This document shows, piece by piece, positions 36,753 to 45,435 of a stretch of 64,000 nucleotides of DNA; positions within the stretch are counted from its first letter, which is position 1, and every line of letters starts with the position of its first letter. The notes under the pieces were generated by a model, which had not been told where the DNA came from, ran no database searches, and worked only from the letters and a program-made list of their open reading frames with translations. A program made the translations under genes and the position numbers. The DNA is taken from the NCBI RefSeq assembly GCF_003991875.1, contig NZ_CP031423.1:806001-870000 (forward strand), written 5' to 3'. The stretch comes from Microbacterium lemovicicum (GTDB lineage Bacteria > Actinomycetota > Actinomycetes > Actinomycetales > Microbacteriaceae).

Positions 36753-38167
36753 CGGTCGTCGCGGTCCTCGGAGGATCCGGGGGCGGCCCAGCGGGTGGGG
36801 GACTGCTCCTCGGGTGTGGCGGGGGTCGCCGGAGGCGCGGGCGGAGCCGGCGGGTACGCTGCAGCCTGCGGGGAGGAGCCGTCCTGCGGGTAGGAGTCGT
36901 CCTGCGGGTAGCGGCCGTCCTGGGGGTACCCGTTGTTCTGCGGGTAGCCGTTGTTCTGGGGGTACCCGTTGTTCTGCGGGTAGGAGCCGTTCTGCGGGTA
37001 TCCGCCGTCCTGCGGGTAGCCCGGCGTGGGGGCGGCGTATCCGTAGGGCGCGGGCGCCGCGTATCCCGCCGGCGGGGCGTAGGACGGGGGCTGCACGCCG
37101 TACGCGCCGTATGCCGGCGGGCGGGGGGTCTCGCGGCCGATGTGCGCGCGATACGGGTCCGGCAGGCCGGTGGCTCCGGCATCCCGCTGATCGACGTACG
37201 ACAGGAGGTCGGCGTCGAGCCCCTCGCGGCGCATCCGGCAGTCGATGTAGATGAGCGCGACGGCGGTCGACTGGACCACGACCGCGACGGCCTGGATGGC
37301 GAGGGTGACCACCTGCACCAGCACGCTCGTCGCGAGCACGGCGATGATCGAGGTCGCATCGGGCTCACCGGTGGGCGCGATGATCGTGCCGAGGCCGCTG
37401 GAGAGGAAGGAGAACGGGATGCTGATGACCTGGCCGATGGCGCTGAAGACCACGCTGATGATGACGATGATGCCCAGTGCCGGCCAGAAGCGGCCGCGGA
37501 TCAGGCGCCACGAGCGGCCGATCGCCTGTCCGATGCCGGCATCCTCGAGGATGATCGCCGAGGCTGCCAGCGACAGCTTCGTCGAAAGCCACAGGGACAG
37601 CGGGATGAGCCCGATCGCGGACAGGACGATGAGCCCCACCGCGACCGGCAGGGACGCCTGCGCGACGAGGAAGAGCACGCCCACCAGGATCCCCAGCAGG
37701 AGGAATACGGCGACACTGACGAGCGCCGTGAACCCGACGAGCCGCCAGGCCACCGGCCGCACCCGCCGCCACAGTGCACGGAGGGGGAGCTTCTCGGCCA
37801 GCACCGCCGCGGCGACCTCGCTCACGACGACGCCCTGGACGAGCACGCTCATGGCCCCGGCAGCGAGACCGAGCACGATGCCGGTCGCCGCGGTGAGGGC
37901 GACGGAGCCGGCGGTGACCGCCTCGAACTCGTCGGTGCCCCAGCGGAGGGTCTCCAGCCGGGAGAAGGTCAGGAAGCCGACACCGACGACGCCGAGCAGA
38001 ACGACGAGGTAGCTCACCACCTGCACGGGCAGGGCGAAGCCCAGGAGCACCTTGGGATTGTGGCGCAGGACCGAGAAGGACCTGCCGAGGATCGTGCCGA
38101 AGCCCAGCGGGTGGAGGGGGATGATCCCCGGACGGGCCGCCGGTGTCCAGGCCGGGTACGCGCTCAC
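36749..38167 (-). CDS. Polytopic membrane protein with glycerophosphodiester-phosphodiesterase-type membrane domain and YPQ-repeat tail
   Basis: The 472-residue protein has six or more hydrophobic segments between residues 30 and 300, including LPVAVGLIVLSAIGLIPLSLWLSTKLSLAASAIILED, which resembles the membrane domain found in some glycerophosphoryl diester phosphodiesterases and in DUF7847-like proteins. From about residue 345 it is a Pro/Tyr/Gln-rich cytoplasmic or external tail with about eight tandem six-residue repeats of the type YPQNNG/YPQDGS. GTG 38167 is preferred over an upstream ATG because AGGAGGA lies just before it. It is the first gene of the DUF4129-DUF4350-MoxR-DUF58 operon. 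Function is unknown. Confidence 0.8.
   Translation of the reverse strand: MSAYPAWTPAARPGIIPLHPLGFGTILGRSFSVLRHNPKVLLGFALPVQVVSYLVVLLGVVGVGFLTFSRLETLRWGTDEFEAVTAGSVALTAATGIVLGLAAGAMSVLVQGVVVSEVAAAVLAEKLPLRALWRRVRPVAWRLVGFTALVSVAVFLLLGILVGVLFLVAQASLPVAVGLIVLSAIGLIPLSLWLSTKLSLAASAIILEDAGIGQAIGRSWRLIRGRFWPALGIIVIISVVFSAIGQVISIPFSFLSSGLGTIIAPTGEPDATSIIAVLATSVLVQVVTLAIQAVAVVVQSTAVALIYIDCRMRREGLDADLLSYVDQRDAGATGLPDPYRAHIGRETPRPPAYGAYGVQPPSYAPPAGYAAPAPYGYAAPTPGYPQDGGYPQNGSYPQNNGYPQNNGYPQNNGYPQDGRYPQDDSYPQDGSSPQAAAYPPAPPAPPATPATPEEQSPTRWAAPGSSEDRDDR
36866..37022. repeat. In-frame 18-bp tandem repeats coding the YPQ tail
   Basis: About eight 18-bp units coding (minus strand) YPQ-N/D-N/G-G/S hexapeptides. 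Central units are nearly identical at DNA level, so unit number may vary between strains. Confidence 0.85.
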
Positions 38168-38330
38168 GAGTCCTCCTCCTGCTGTGCCTGCATCCATCGT
38201 GTCACAGGCATCCCGCGGCCCAGCCCGCCCACGGCCCCTCTCCAGGAGCGTCCACTAGTGTGTGAGAGCGCACGGGGGATCGAGCGGCACGTCGTGCCGT
38301 CCCCATGGAACTCGAAGGACGCACGCACGC

Positions 38331-39011
38331 ATGACTTCACGGATCCTGGTTGTCGACGACGACACAGCCCTGGCCGAGATGATCGGCATCGTGCTGCGCA
38401 CCGAGGGATTCGACACGGTCTTCTGCGCCGACGGGGCCGCCGCGGTCGACGCATGGCGCACGGAGCGGCCCGACCTCATCCTCCTCGACCTGATGCTGCC
38501 CGGCATGGACGGCATCGAGATCTGCACGCGCGTGCGCGCGGAGTCCGGCATCCCGATCATCATGCTCACCGCCCGCACCGATACGGCCGACGTCGTGCGC
38601 GGTCTCGAGGTCGGCGCGGACGACTACATCGTCAAGCCCTTCAACCCGAAGGAGCTCGTCGCCCGCATCCGCACGCGCCTCCGGCCCGCCGCCCAGGCCG
38701 CCGCCGAGACGCTGCGGATCGGGGACCTCTCCGTCGACGTCGCCGCGCACGAGGTGCGTCGCGGCGATGAGGTCATCGCCCTGACACCGCTCGAGTTCGA
38801 GCTCCTCGTCGCCCTCGCCGCGAAGCCCCAGCAGGTGTTCTCCCGCGAGATGCTGCTCGAGCAGGTGTGGGGCTACCACTACAAGGCCGACACGCGACTG
38901 GTGAACGTGCACGTGCAGCGCCTCCGCGCGAAGGTCGAGCAGGACCCTGACAACCCCCGCATCGTCACGACGGTGCGCGGCGTGGGCTACCGCGCCGGCG
39001 CCGTGGTCTGA
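38331..39011 (+). CDS. mtrA: Response regulator MtrA
   Basis: MtrA is an OmpR-family regulator linking cell division, wall metabolism and osmotic stress. The 226-residue protein has acidic residues D10/D11, phosphoacceptor D53 (LLDLMLPGMDG), T79 and K101 (IVKPF) in the receiver domain, and a winged-helix output domain with TPLEFELLVALA, REMLLEQVWGY and VNVHVQRLRAKVEQDPDNPRIVTTVRGVGYR. ATG 38331 follows GAAGGAC. The order mtrA-mtrB-lpqB with tight spacing is the conserved actinobacterial operon. A TAGTGT -10-like element near 38255 may drive it. Confidence 0.96.
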   Translation: MTSRILVVDDDTALAEMIGIVLRTEGFDTVFCADGAAAVDAWRTERPDLILLDLMLPGMDGIEICTRVRAESGIPIIMLTARTDTADVVRGLEVGADDYIVKPFNPKELVARIRTRLRPAAQAAAETLRIGDLSVDVAAHEVRRGDEVIALTPLEFELLVALAAKPQQVFSREMLLEQVWGYHYKADTRLVNVHVQRLRAKVEQDPDNPRIVTTVRGVGYRAGAVV

Positions 39012-39016
39012 GCGCC

Positions 39017-40729
39017 GTGTCCGGCGCGCGAGGAGCGGGCGCAGCATCCCGCGCGTCGCTCTCGGCGTGGCGCGACTGGCGCTCGTGGCCCGAGAGCCTG
39101 AGCTCGCTGTGGCGCCGCTCGCTCCGCTTCCGCACCATCCTGGTCACCCTCGCCCTCACGGCGCTGACGATCCTCGTGGCATGCGTGTGGATGGGCCTGG
39201 CCGTGCAGAACGATCTCTTCACCTCGCGCAAGGACCAGGTGCTCACCTACGCCGCGCGCGCGACGGAGGCCGCTCAGCTCACGCTCGACAACGCCGTGGT
39301 CGAGGGAGACCCGGTGCAGCTGGAGACGCTGCTGAACACCGTCGCCCGTCAGCTCAGCCAGCAGTCGTCGAGCAATTCGTTCGCGGTGACGCGCATCGCG
39401 GACGGACCCTCGCCGGTCGCTCCGCCCGACATCTTCTCGGGCGCCCTGTCGGTCGAGGAGAACGACCTCGTCTCCGACGGTCTGCGCACGGCCGTGCGCG
39501 GCAAGGCCGACGCCCAGTGGTGGCAGTCGGTCTCCCTCCCGACGGCCGACGGCACCGCCGTCCCCGGCATCGTCGTCGGTCAACAGCTTCAGGTTCCGGA
39601 GGTCGGCGCCTACGAGCTCTACCTCGCGTACGACCTCGGCAGTGCCCCGCAGACCCTCGGCTTCATCCAGGGCACGCTCTGGGTCGTCGGCGTCGCGTTG
39701 ATCTTCCTCGTCGGGGCGATCTCCTGGTTCGTGCTGCGATCGGTGACGACCCCGATCGGGGAGGCGGCCGACACCAGCGCCAAACTCGCCGCCGGCGAGC
39801 TCGGCGTGCGGCTGCCCGTGCGCGGAGAGGACGAGCTGGCCACCCTCGGCCGCTCGTTCAACGCCATGGCCGACAGCATCGAGTCGCAGATCAAGGAGCT
39901 CGCCGAGCTCTCGCTCGTGCAGCAGCGCTTCGTCTCGGACGTCTCGCACGAGCTGCGCACGCCGCTGACGACCATCCGCCTGGCCGCCGACATGATCAAC
40001 GACCGCCGCGACGATTTCGACCCCGCGACCGCCCGTGCGGCCGAACTGCTCAACGCCCAGGTGCAGCGCTTCGAGACCCTGCTGACCGACCTGCTCGAGA
40101 TCAGCCGCTACGACGCCGGCTCGGTGCAGCTCGAGCTGGAGCCCACGAGCCTCGCGCACCTCGCCGAAGACGTCATCGCCTCGATGAGCACCCTCGCCGA
40201 ACAGCACGGCAGCGATGTGCGACTCGTCGCCCCCGGTGGATATTCCCCGGTCGACATGGATCCGCGGCGTGTGCGCCGCATCGTGCGCAACCTCCTCGGC
40301 AACGCCATCGAGCACGGCGAGGGGCGGCCCATCGTCGTGACCGTCGACAGCAATCAGGCCGCCGTCGCGCTCTCCGTGCGCGACTTCGGCCTCGGCATGA
40401 CCGCCGTCGACGTCGAGCGCGTGTTCGACCGCTTCTGGCGGGCCGACCCGTCGCGCAAGCGCACGATCGGAGGCACGGGCCTCGGTCTGTCGATCGCCCT
40501 CGGCGACGCGAAGCTGCACAACGGCGAGCTGACCGTGTGGTCCGAGCTCGGGCGCGGCACGAACTTCGTGCTGGCCCTGCCGCGCACCGCCGGGCGCGCG
40601 CCCGACCCGTCGCCGCTGTCGGCGGACGAGGGCCACGACAGCCCGGCGGCGATCGACGCGCTCGGCCTGACGCAGCCGATCGTGCTGCCGGTCATCGACG
40701 CACCCGTCACCGGAGGGCGGAACCGATGA
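39017..40729 (+). CDS. mtrB: Sensor histidine kinase MtrB
   Basis: The 570-residue kinase has a cytoplasmic N-terminus, a first helix (ILVTLALTALTILVACVWMGL), an extracytoplasmic sensor domain of about 150 residues, a second helix (LWVVGVALIFLVGAISWFVL), a HAMP domain (RSVTTPIGEAADTSAKLAAG) and the kinase core. H311 lies in SHELRTPLTTIRLAADM. NLLGNAIEHGEG, RDFGLGM, DRFWRAD and GGTGLGLSIA are the N, G1, F and G2 boxes. It phosphorylates MtrA. The GTG start is 5 bp after the mtrA stop and the stop overlaps lpqB by 4 bp. Confidence 0.96.
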   Translation: MSGARGAGAASRASLSAWRDWRSWPESLSSLWRRSLRFRTILVTLALTALTILVACVWMGLAVQNDLFTSRKDQVLTYAARATEAAQLTLDNAVVEGDPVQLETLLNTVARQLSQQSSSNSFAVTRIADGPSPVAPPDIFSGALSVEENDLVSDGLRTAVRGKADAQWWQSVSLPTADGTAVPGIVVGQQLQVPEVGAYELYLAYDLGSAPQTLGFIQGTLWVVGVALIFLVGAISWFVLRSVTTPIGEAADTSAKLAAGELGVRLPVRGEDELATLGRSFNAMADSIESQIKELAELSLVQQRFVSDVSHELRTPLTTIRLAADMINDRRDDFDPATARAAELLNAQVQRFETLLTDLLEISRYDAGSVQLELEPTSLAHLAEDVIASMSTLAEQHGSDVRLVAPGGYSPVDMDPRRVRRIVRNLLGNAIEHGEGRPIVVTVDSNQAAVALSVRDFGLGMTAVDVERVFDRFWRADPSRKRTIGGTGLGLSIALGDAKLHNGELTVWSELGRGTNFVLALPRTAGRAPDPSPLSADEGHDSPAAIDALGLTQPIVLPVIDAPVTGGRNR

Positions 40730-42393
40730 GACTCCGACGGATGCTGGGGGCTGCGGTCGCACTGACGATCGCCCTCGCGCTCGCAGCCTGTTCCGGGCTG
40801 CCGATGACGAGCCCGGTGATGCCGGGCCGCGCGCCCGGCACAGCGCAGGAGGTACCCGACTTCGTCCTCCGGCCGGACAGCCCCCAGCGCGGGGCGACGC
40901 CCCAGGAGATCGTGGAGGGGTTCATCCGTGCGGGCTCCGGTCCCGCCGGGGGCTGGGCGGTCGCCCGCGAATACCTCACTCCCGGGGCATCCTGGAATCC
41001 ACTCGCCGCCGTCACCATCGACGAGGGCGAGCGCGTCTACTCGGATGCCGGCCTCGGGGGAGTCACCCTCGCGCTGACGCAGATCGCCGGCGTCGACGCG
41101 AGCGGCGCCTACTCGGTGGCCGACCTCGGCTCTGCCCTGCTCGACTTCCGTCTCGAGCAGAGCGACGGGGAGTGGCGCATCAGCCAGGCCCCCGACGGCG
41201 TCGTGCTCAACCAGAACGTGTTCGCCAACGTCTACAAGCGCTACCAGCTGATGTTCTTCGACGACTCGTGGTCGACCCTCGTCCCCGATCTGCGCTGGTT
41301 CCCGACCACGAACGCGGCGGCCCGCGTGACGGACACCCTCGTCGACGGCCCGAGCCCGTGGCTCGCCGCATCGGTGCGCACCGCCATCCCCGACAACGTG
41401 GTGCCGCCGGGCTCCGTGCCCGTCGTCTCGGGAGTGGCGCAGGTCGAGCTCGGTCCCGATGTGGTCTCGCTCGACCAGGACACCCGCGACCGCATGCAGA
41501 CCCAGCTCGAGACGAGCCTGGCGCTCGCGGGGGTCACGGAGGTGCAGATGACCGTGGCGGGCGCACCCCTCCAGGGCGAGCGCCTCCAGAAGACCGCGAC
41601 CGGCGTCGACGCGCGCGCGCTCGCGCTCACCGACGCGGGCTTCGGCTTCCTCACGAGCGGCGCGCTCGAGCCCATCGACGGGCTGTCCGACGCCATCACC
41701 GGACTGTCGTCCACGCCGCTGGCGATCCAGGTCTCACCGACCCAGGATGCCGCGGCGGTGCGCCTCGACAACGGCGCCGTCGTGCGGGTGCCGGCCGACG
41801 GACCCGTCTCCGACGTCGACCAGCGGCCGGGGATGATCGATCCGACGATCGACCGGTATGGCTGGATCTGGACGGTTCCGCGCGACAGCCCGACGTCGAT
41901 CCTCGCGACCTCGCCCGACGGCGAGCAGGTGAGCATCACCAACGGCTGGGGCGGGGCGACGGCCGTGACCGCGATGGTCGCCTCGCGGGACGGCACCCGG
42001 ATCGCCGCGCTCGTGGAGAGCGGCGGACGGACGTTCGTGTGGGTCAAGGGCATCATCCGCCAGTCCGACGGCACACCGGCCGCGCTCGGCGTGGAGCTCG
42101 AGCTCGCCTCGACGGCCGGCCAGGGCACGGGGCTCACCTGGCTCGACGACGCGACCGTGGGCGCCCTCGTCCTCGGTGCCGACGGACCGGCGACGCTCGA
42201 GCAGCCGGTCGGCGGACCGGGCTCGACCGTGGCGGCCCCGATCGGGGTCAGCTCGGTGTCCGGCTCCAACCAGACCACGACGGTCCGCCTCCGCGGCGAC
42301 GACGGGGCGCTGTACGTGCGTCGCGGCACGAACTGGAACCAGACCGCGTCGGGCGTGCTCGTGCTGGCGACGCAGCAGGGCCCCGGCCGCTGA
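40726..42393 (+). CDS. lpqB: Lipoprotein LpqB, MtrAB accessory protein
   Basis: LpqB modulates MtrB signalling at the envelope. The 555-residue protein has a lipoprotein signal with the lipobox LAAC (Cys 22), then a GerMN-like domain (VPDFVLRPDSPQRGATPQEIVEGFIRAG; RVTDTLVDGPSPWLAASVRTAIP) and a C-terminal seven-bladed-propeller-like region (FLTSGALEPIDGLSDAITGL; GYGWIWTVPR-type strands). This domain order is characteristic of LpqB. ATG 40726 overlaps the mtrB stop. After the stop, 161 bp lead to comF with no gene. Confidence 0.94.
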   Translation: MRLRRMLGAAVALTIALALAACSGLPMTSPVMPGRAPGTAQEVPDFVLRPDSPQRGATPQEIVEGFIRAGSGPAGGWAVAREYLTPGASWNPLAAVTIDEGERVYSDAGLGGVTLALTQIAGVDASGAYSVADLGSALLDFRLEQSDGEWRISQAPDGVVLNQNVFANVYKRYQLMFFDDSWSTLVPDLRWFPTTNAAARVTDTLVDGPSPWLAASVRTAIPDNVVPPGSVPVVSGVAQVELGPDVVSLDQDTRDRMQTQLETSLALAGVTEVQMTVAGAPLQGERLQKTATGVDARALALTDAGFGFLTSGALEPIDGLSDAITGLSSTPLAIQVSPTQDAAAVRLDNGAVVRVPADGPVSDVDQRPGMIDPTIDRYGWIWTVPRDSPTSILATSPDGEQVSITNGWGGATAVTAMVASRDGTRIAALVESGGRTFVWVKGIIRQSDGTPAALGVELELASTAGQGTGLTWLDDATVGALVLGADGPATLEQPVGGPGSTVAAPIGVSSVSGSNQTTTVRLRGDDGALYVRRGTNWNQTASGVLVLATQQGPGR

Positions 42394-42554
42394 GTCGGGC
42401 CGGCTCCGCGTCGGGCCGCGCCGGTACCCGGAGCCGCTGAGCGGTGCAGCCGCAGCGGTGGCATGAGTCCTCCACAGCGCCCTGACATCCGGAGCCGTCA
42501 CCGATCCGCTCGCGCGCCGAGTGGACCGGGCGCCGATGACGGGAGGCTGGCCGC

Positions 42555-43214
42555 ATGCGTCTCCCGCCGGTCGTACGCCTCTCGCTCGAGGACGCCCTCG
42601 CCCTCCTGCTGCCCGTCGAGTGCGCGGGCTGCGACGAGCCCGACGCGGCGCTGTGCGATGCCTGTCGGTCGGCGCTGGCGCCCGCGCCGACGCTGCAGAT
42701 CCTCGATGGCGTGCGCGTCTGGAGCGGGCTGCCGTTCGCGGGGGTGCCCGCCCGTGTGCTGCGGGCGCTGAAGGAGGAGGGGCGGACCGGCCTCGCGCCG
42801 TCGATCGCACCGGCGCTCGCCGCCGCCGTCCGCGCGCTCGATCGCGATGCAGTGCTGGTGCCGCTGCCCACATCACGCGCCTCGATGCGCCGGCGCGGCT
42901 ATCGGGTCGTCGACCTCGTCGCTCGCCACGGCGGCCTGCGCGTCACACGCCTGCTGTCGCCCGGGCGCGCCACCGCCGATCAGCGGGGCCTCGGGGTCGA
43001 CGAGCGGGCGCGCAACGTCGCGGGCAGTCTGCGTGCGCGAGGCGGTGCCGGAGCACGGGTGATCGTCCTCGACGACGTCGTCACCACGGGCGCCACGCTC
43101 TCCGAAGCCGTCCGCGCGCTCCGACACGCCGGGGCGGAGATCGTCGGATGCGCCACGATCGCCGCCACCGCGCGCCACAACGGCCGCCGCGCACCCCTAG
43201 TGACAGATCCATAG
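42555..43214 (+). CDS. ComF family phosphoribosyltransferase-like protein
   Basis: The 219-residue protein has an N-terminal four-cysteine zinc finger (VECAGCDEPDAALCDACRSAL) and a type-I phosphoribosyltransferase fold with the PRPP loop VIVLDDVVTTGATLSEAV and PLPTSRASMRRRGYRVVDLVAR. ComF helps DNA uptake in naturally competent bacteria; in actinobacteria the gene sits between lpqB and hpf and its role is uncertain. A GAGGCT hexamer is 6 nt before the ATG. No other competence genes are seen here. Confidence 0.9.
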   Translation: MRLPPVVRLSLEDALALLLPVECAGCDEPDAALCDACRSALAPAPTLQILDGVRVWSGLPFAGVPARVLRALKEEGRTGLAPSIAPALAAAVRALDRDAVLVPLPTSRASMRRRGYRVVDLVARHGGLRVTRLLSPGRATADQRGLGVDERARNVAGSLRARGGAGARVIVLDDVVTTGATLSEAVRALRHAGAEIVGCATIAATARHNGRRAPLVTDP

Positions 43215-43265
43215 ATGACACCCGGTGCCCCCGCGACTACCTTGGGGGGACACAAGGCGACTGAC

Positions 43266-43289
43266 GGTCCGCCCTTGACCCGGCGGACC
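43266..43289 (+). other. Leader hairpin before hpf
   Basis: GGTCCGCC and GGCGGACC form an 8-bp stem with an 8-nt loop ending 7 nt before the AAGGAGG ribosome site of hpf. It could affect ribosome access or mRNA stability. Confidence 0.4.
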
Positions 43290-43303
43290 GGACCAAGGAG
43301 GTC

Positions 43304-43972
43304 ATGATGGAAACCAGCATCGTCGGCGTAGGCGTAGGGATCACCGATCGATTCCGCACTGTCGTCGAAGAGAAGGCCGTCCGCATAGAGCACCTCGCGC
43401 CACGGGCGCAGACCCTGGAGATCAAGGTCACGCACCGCTCGTATCGCAACAACCGCATCGACGATGAGACCGTCGAGCTCACGTTGACCGGCAAGGGCCC
43501 GATCGTCCGGGCGGAGGCCGTCGACGGCGACAAGTTCTGCGCGCTCGACCTCGCCGTCGACAAGATGGCGGAGCAGCTGCGCCGGGCGAAGGACAAGCGC
43601 GTCGACGCCCGCAACCACCCGCGCGGAGCCCACTTCGAGAAGGGCACCGGCCTGATCGAGGGTATCGACGTCGAGCCGGCCTCCGCCGAGGCGCTCCACG
43701 CCGTCGCAACCGGCTCGGTGCCGGTGGTCACCGCGGTCGAGGAGGAGGCCGACTACACGCCCGTCGTCATCCGCACGAAGAACTTCGACGCCGAATGGAT
43801 GACGGTCGAGGAGGCGGTTGACCGGATGGAGCTGGTCGGCCACGACTTCTTCCTCTTCATCGACGCCCGCAGCGATCACCCGAGCGTCGTCTACCGCCGC
43901 AAGGGCTGGGACTACGGTGTCATCTCGCTGACCGCACTGGCACCGCCGGTCGAGGAGAAGCTCGCGTCCTGA
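43304..43972 (+). CDS. hpf: Long-form ribosome hibernation promoting factor
   Basis: Long HPF dimerises 70S ribosomes into inactive 100S particles in stationary phase. The 222-residue protein has an N-terminal S30AE/YfiA domain (VGVGITDRFRTVVEEKAVRIEHL to AVDKMAEQLRRAKDKRVD), a charged linker and the C-terminal dimerisation domain PVVIRTKNFDAEWMTVEEAVDRMELVGHDFFLFIDARSD. The ribosome site AAGGAGG is very close to ATG 43304, so the next codon, ATG 43307, may be the real start. The gene lies between comF and a strong terminator, upstream of secA as in mycobacteria. Confidence 0.95.
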   Translation: MMETSIVGVGVGITDRFRTVVEEKAVRIEHLAPRAQTLEIKVTHRSYRNNRIDDETVELTLTGKGPIVRAEAVDGDKFCALDLAVDKMAEQLRRAKDKRVDARNHPRGAHFEKGTGLIEGIDVEPASAEALHAVATGSVPVVTAVEEEADYTPVVIRTKNFDAEWMTVEEAVDRMELVGHDFFLFIDARSDHPSVVYRRKGWDYGVISLTALAPPVEEKLAS

Positions 43973-43980
43973 GGCGCGAC

Positions 43981-44020
43981 AGAAAGAGGGAGGGATGCCG
44001 CGGCATCCCTCCCTCTTTCT
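43981..44020. terminator. 40-bp perfect palindrome terminator
   Basis: A perfect inverted repeat of 20+20 bp centred between 44000 and 44001, with core GGATGCCGCGGCATCC (43993-44008) and outer arms AGAAAGAGGGAG/CTCCCTCTTTCT. The arm ends in a CTTTCT run on either strand. It separates the convergent hpf and coiled-coil genes. Confidence 0.9.
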
Positions 44021-44030
44021 GTTCAGGTCG

Positions 44031-45347
44031 TCAGTCGAAGAGCCCGCCGAGGAGGCTGCCGATCACGACGCCGCCGAGGATGCCGCCCATCCCGCCACCA
44101 CCGCCCATGCCGCCCCCCTGCTGACCGCCCCAGCCGCCGGGACCCTGCTGCGGGCGGGAGGAGTCGATGTCGCGCTGAGCGAGCTGCAGGGCCTCGCTGG
44201 CGAGCATGCCTGCGCGGCGGGCCATCTGGAGGGCGGGCTCCATCGAGTCCTCGTCGCCGGAGAGGCCTTCCATGTCGAGGCGGACGCGCTCGGCCTCGGC
44301 CAGCCGGGTGCGGGCGTCGGCGCCGATCCACCCGCGGTGGCCCGCGATGACGCTGCGGGCGACGGCGATCTGGCGGTCGGCGTCGTCGACGGCGTGCCGG
44401 ATCTGCTCGACGGTCGGGAGCGGTCGCGCCGCGCGCTCGCGCGCCTTCGCGATCGCCACGTCGAGGCCGGTGTTGGCTTCGCGCAGCTGCGTCAGCTCGT
44501 GGAAGGGATCCGCCTTCGCGCTCGCGGGGGACAGAGCCGACAGCGCCTTCTCGAGCGCAGCCGTCGCCTCCTGCACGGCGGGGGTGCGCGGGGCGTCGCG
44601 GGCGGCGACGAGGTCTCCGCGGGAATCGGCCACCACGTCTGCGAGTGTCGACTGCGCGCGCAGCGCCTCGACCTCGAAGTCGTCGACCGCGTCGAAGAGG
44701 GAGGCGGCGCGGCGCACCGCCTCGGTGGCGGTCTCCAGTGCGATCAGCGCCTGGTCGCGCTGGCCGGCCGCGCGACGGCGCTCGGAGACGGCGGCACCGT
44801 GCTCGGCGAAGTCCAGCAGCTGCTCGGCCTCGTCGGCGTTGGCCGCGACGGTGTTCACCGCGTTCTCGCTGTACCGCTCGCGGACGCGGGCGATGACCGC
44901 GCGCACGTCGGGAAGGCGCTCGCGCAGACGCTCGGCGTCGGTGCGCACCCCGGCGAGGATCTCGGGCGCACGACGCACGGTGGCGATGCGCGCCTCGAGG
45001 GCCTCGGTCTTCTGCTCGAGCAGGTCGTTCGCCCACTCGCAGAGCTGCACGATGCGCGCGTTGCGGGTGATGAGCTCCTCGCGCGTGTCGGGGATCTCGT
45101 CGTGGTTCAGCTGGTGCAGGTGGAAGGCCTCCGACATGTGCGTGCGCACCGCGGTCAACGCCTCGCGCAGCTCGGCCGTGGCGGCGACGCCCAGCTCGGC
45201 CTCGGCGAAGGACAACTCGTCGGTGGTCAGGCGGATGCGCTCGTCGGCCTCGACGAGCGCGCTCTGCGCGCGACGGTCGAGGTCGGCATCCTGCGCGTCC
45301 TGCTGCGCCTGCTCTTCACGTCGTCGTCTGCCCCAGAAACCGGCCAT
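44031..45347 (-). CDS. Coiled-coil protein resembling the C-terminal part of TPM-domain proteins
   Basis: The 438-residue protein is almost all alpha-helical and charged (EEQAQQDAQDADLDRRAQSALVEADERI; HLHQLNHDEIPDTREELI; LLEQKTEALEARIATVRRAPEIL), ending in a Gly-rich tail (GGMGGGGGMGGILGG). In many actinobacteria this region is preceded by an extracytoplasmic TPM domain and membrane helices; here it begins directly with MAGFWGRRRREEQ and has no signal peptide, so it is a cytoplasmic stand-alone version. A TAGGAT -10 lies exactly 6 nt before the ATG. The function is unknown; PspA-like or cytoskeletal roles are only guesses. Confidence 0.8.
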   Translation of the reverse strand: MAGFWGRRRREEQAQQDAQDADLDRRAQSALVEADERIRLTTDELSFAEAELGVAATAELREALTAVRTHMSEAFHLHQLNHDEIPDTREELITRNARIVQLCEWANDLLEQKTEALEARIATVRRAPEILAGVRTDAERLRERLPDVRAVIARVRERYSENAVNTVAANADEAEQLLDFAEHGAAVSERRRAAGQRDQALIALETATEAVRRAASLFDAVDDFEVEALRAQSTLADVVADSRGDLVAARDAPRTPAVQEATAALEKALSALSPASAKADPFHELTQLREANTGLDVAIAKARERAARPLPTVEQIRHAVDDADRQIAVARSVIAGHRGWIGADARTRLAEAERVRLDMEGLSGDEDSMEPALQMARRAGMLASEALQLAQRDIDSSRPQQGPGGWGGQQGGGMGGGGGMGGILGGVVIGSLLGGLFD

Positions 45348-45353
45348 AGCTCG

Positions 45354-45359
45354 ATCCTA
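45354..45359 (-). promoter_or_regulatory. -10 element (TAGGAT), leaderless layout
   Basis: TAGGAT CGAGCT ATG on the minus strand, with 6 nt between hexamer and start of the coiled-coil gene; the TAG is an in-frame stop. Confidence 0.5.
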
Positions 45360-45435
45360 GATTCCGCCGCGGCACCGACTCGACCGGTTCGCCCTGAGCG
45401 CAGGGCGGTCGCCTCGCGACGACCGCCCCGACGGC

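Noticed and set aside
36866..37022. Regularly spaced repeats that might suggest a CRISPR array
   Set aside because: The units are directly contiguous, in frame, and encode a hexapeptide repeat within a gene; there are no unique spacers and no cas genes.
42394..42554. Possible terminator after lpqB (CGGCTCCG ... CGGAGCCG)
   Set aside because: The stem is 8 bp with a loop of about 20 nt and no supporting context; comF may be read through from lpqB.
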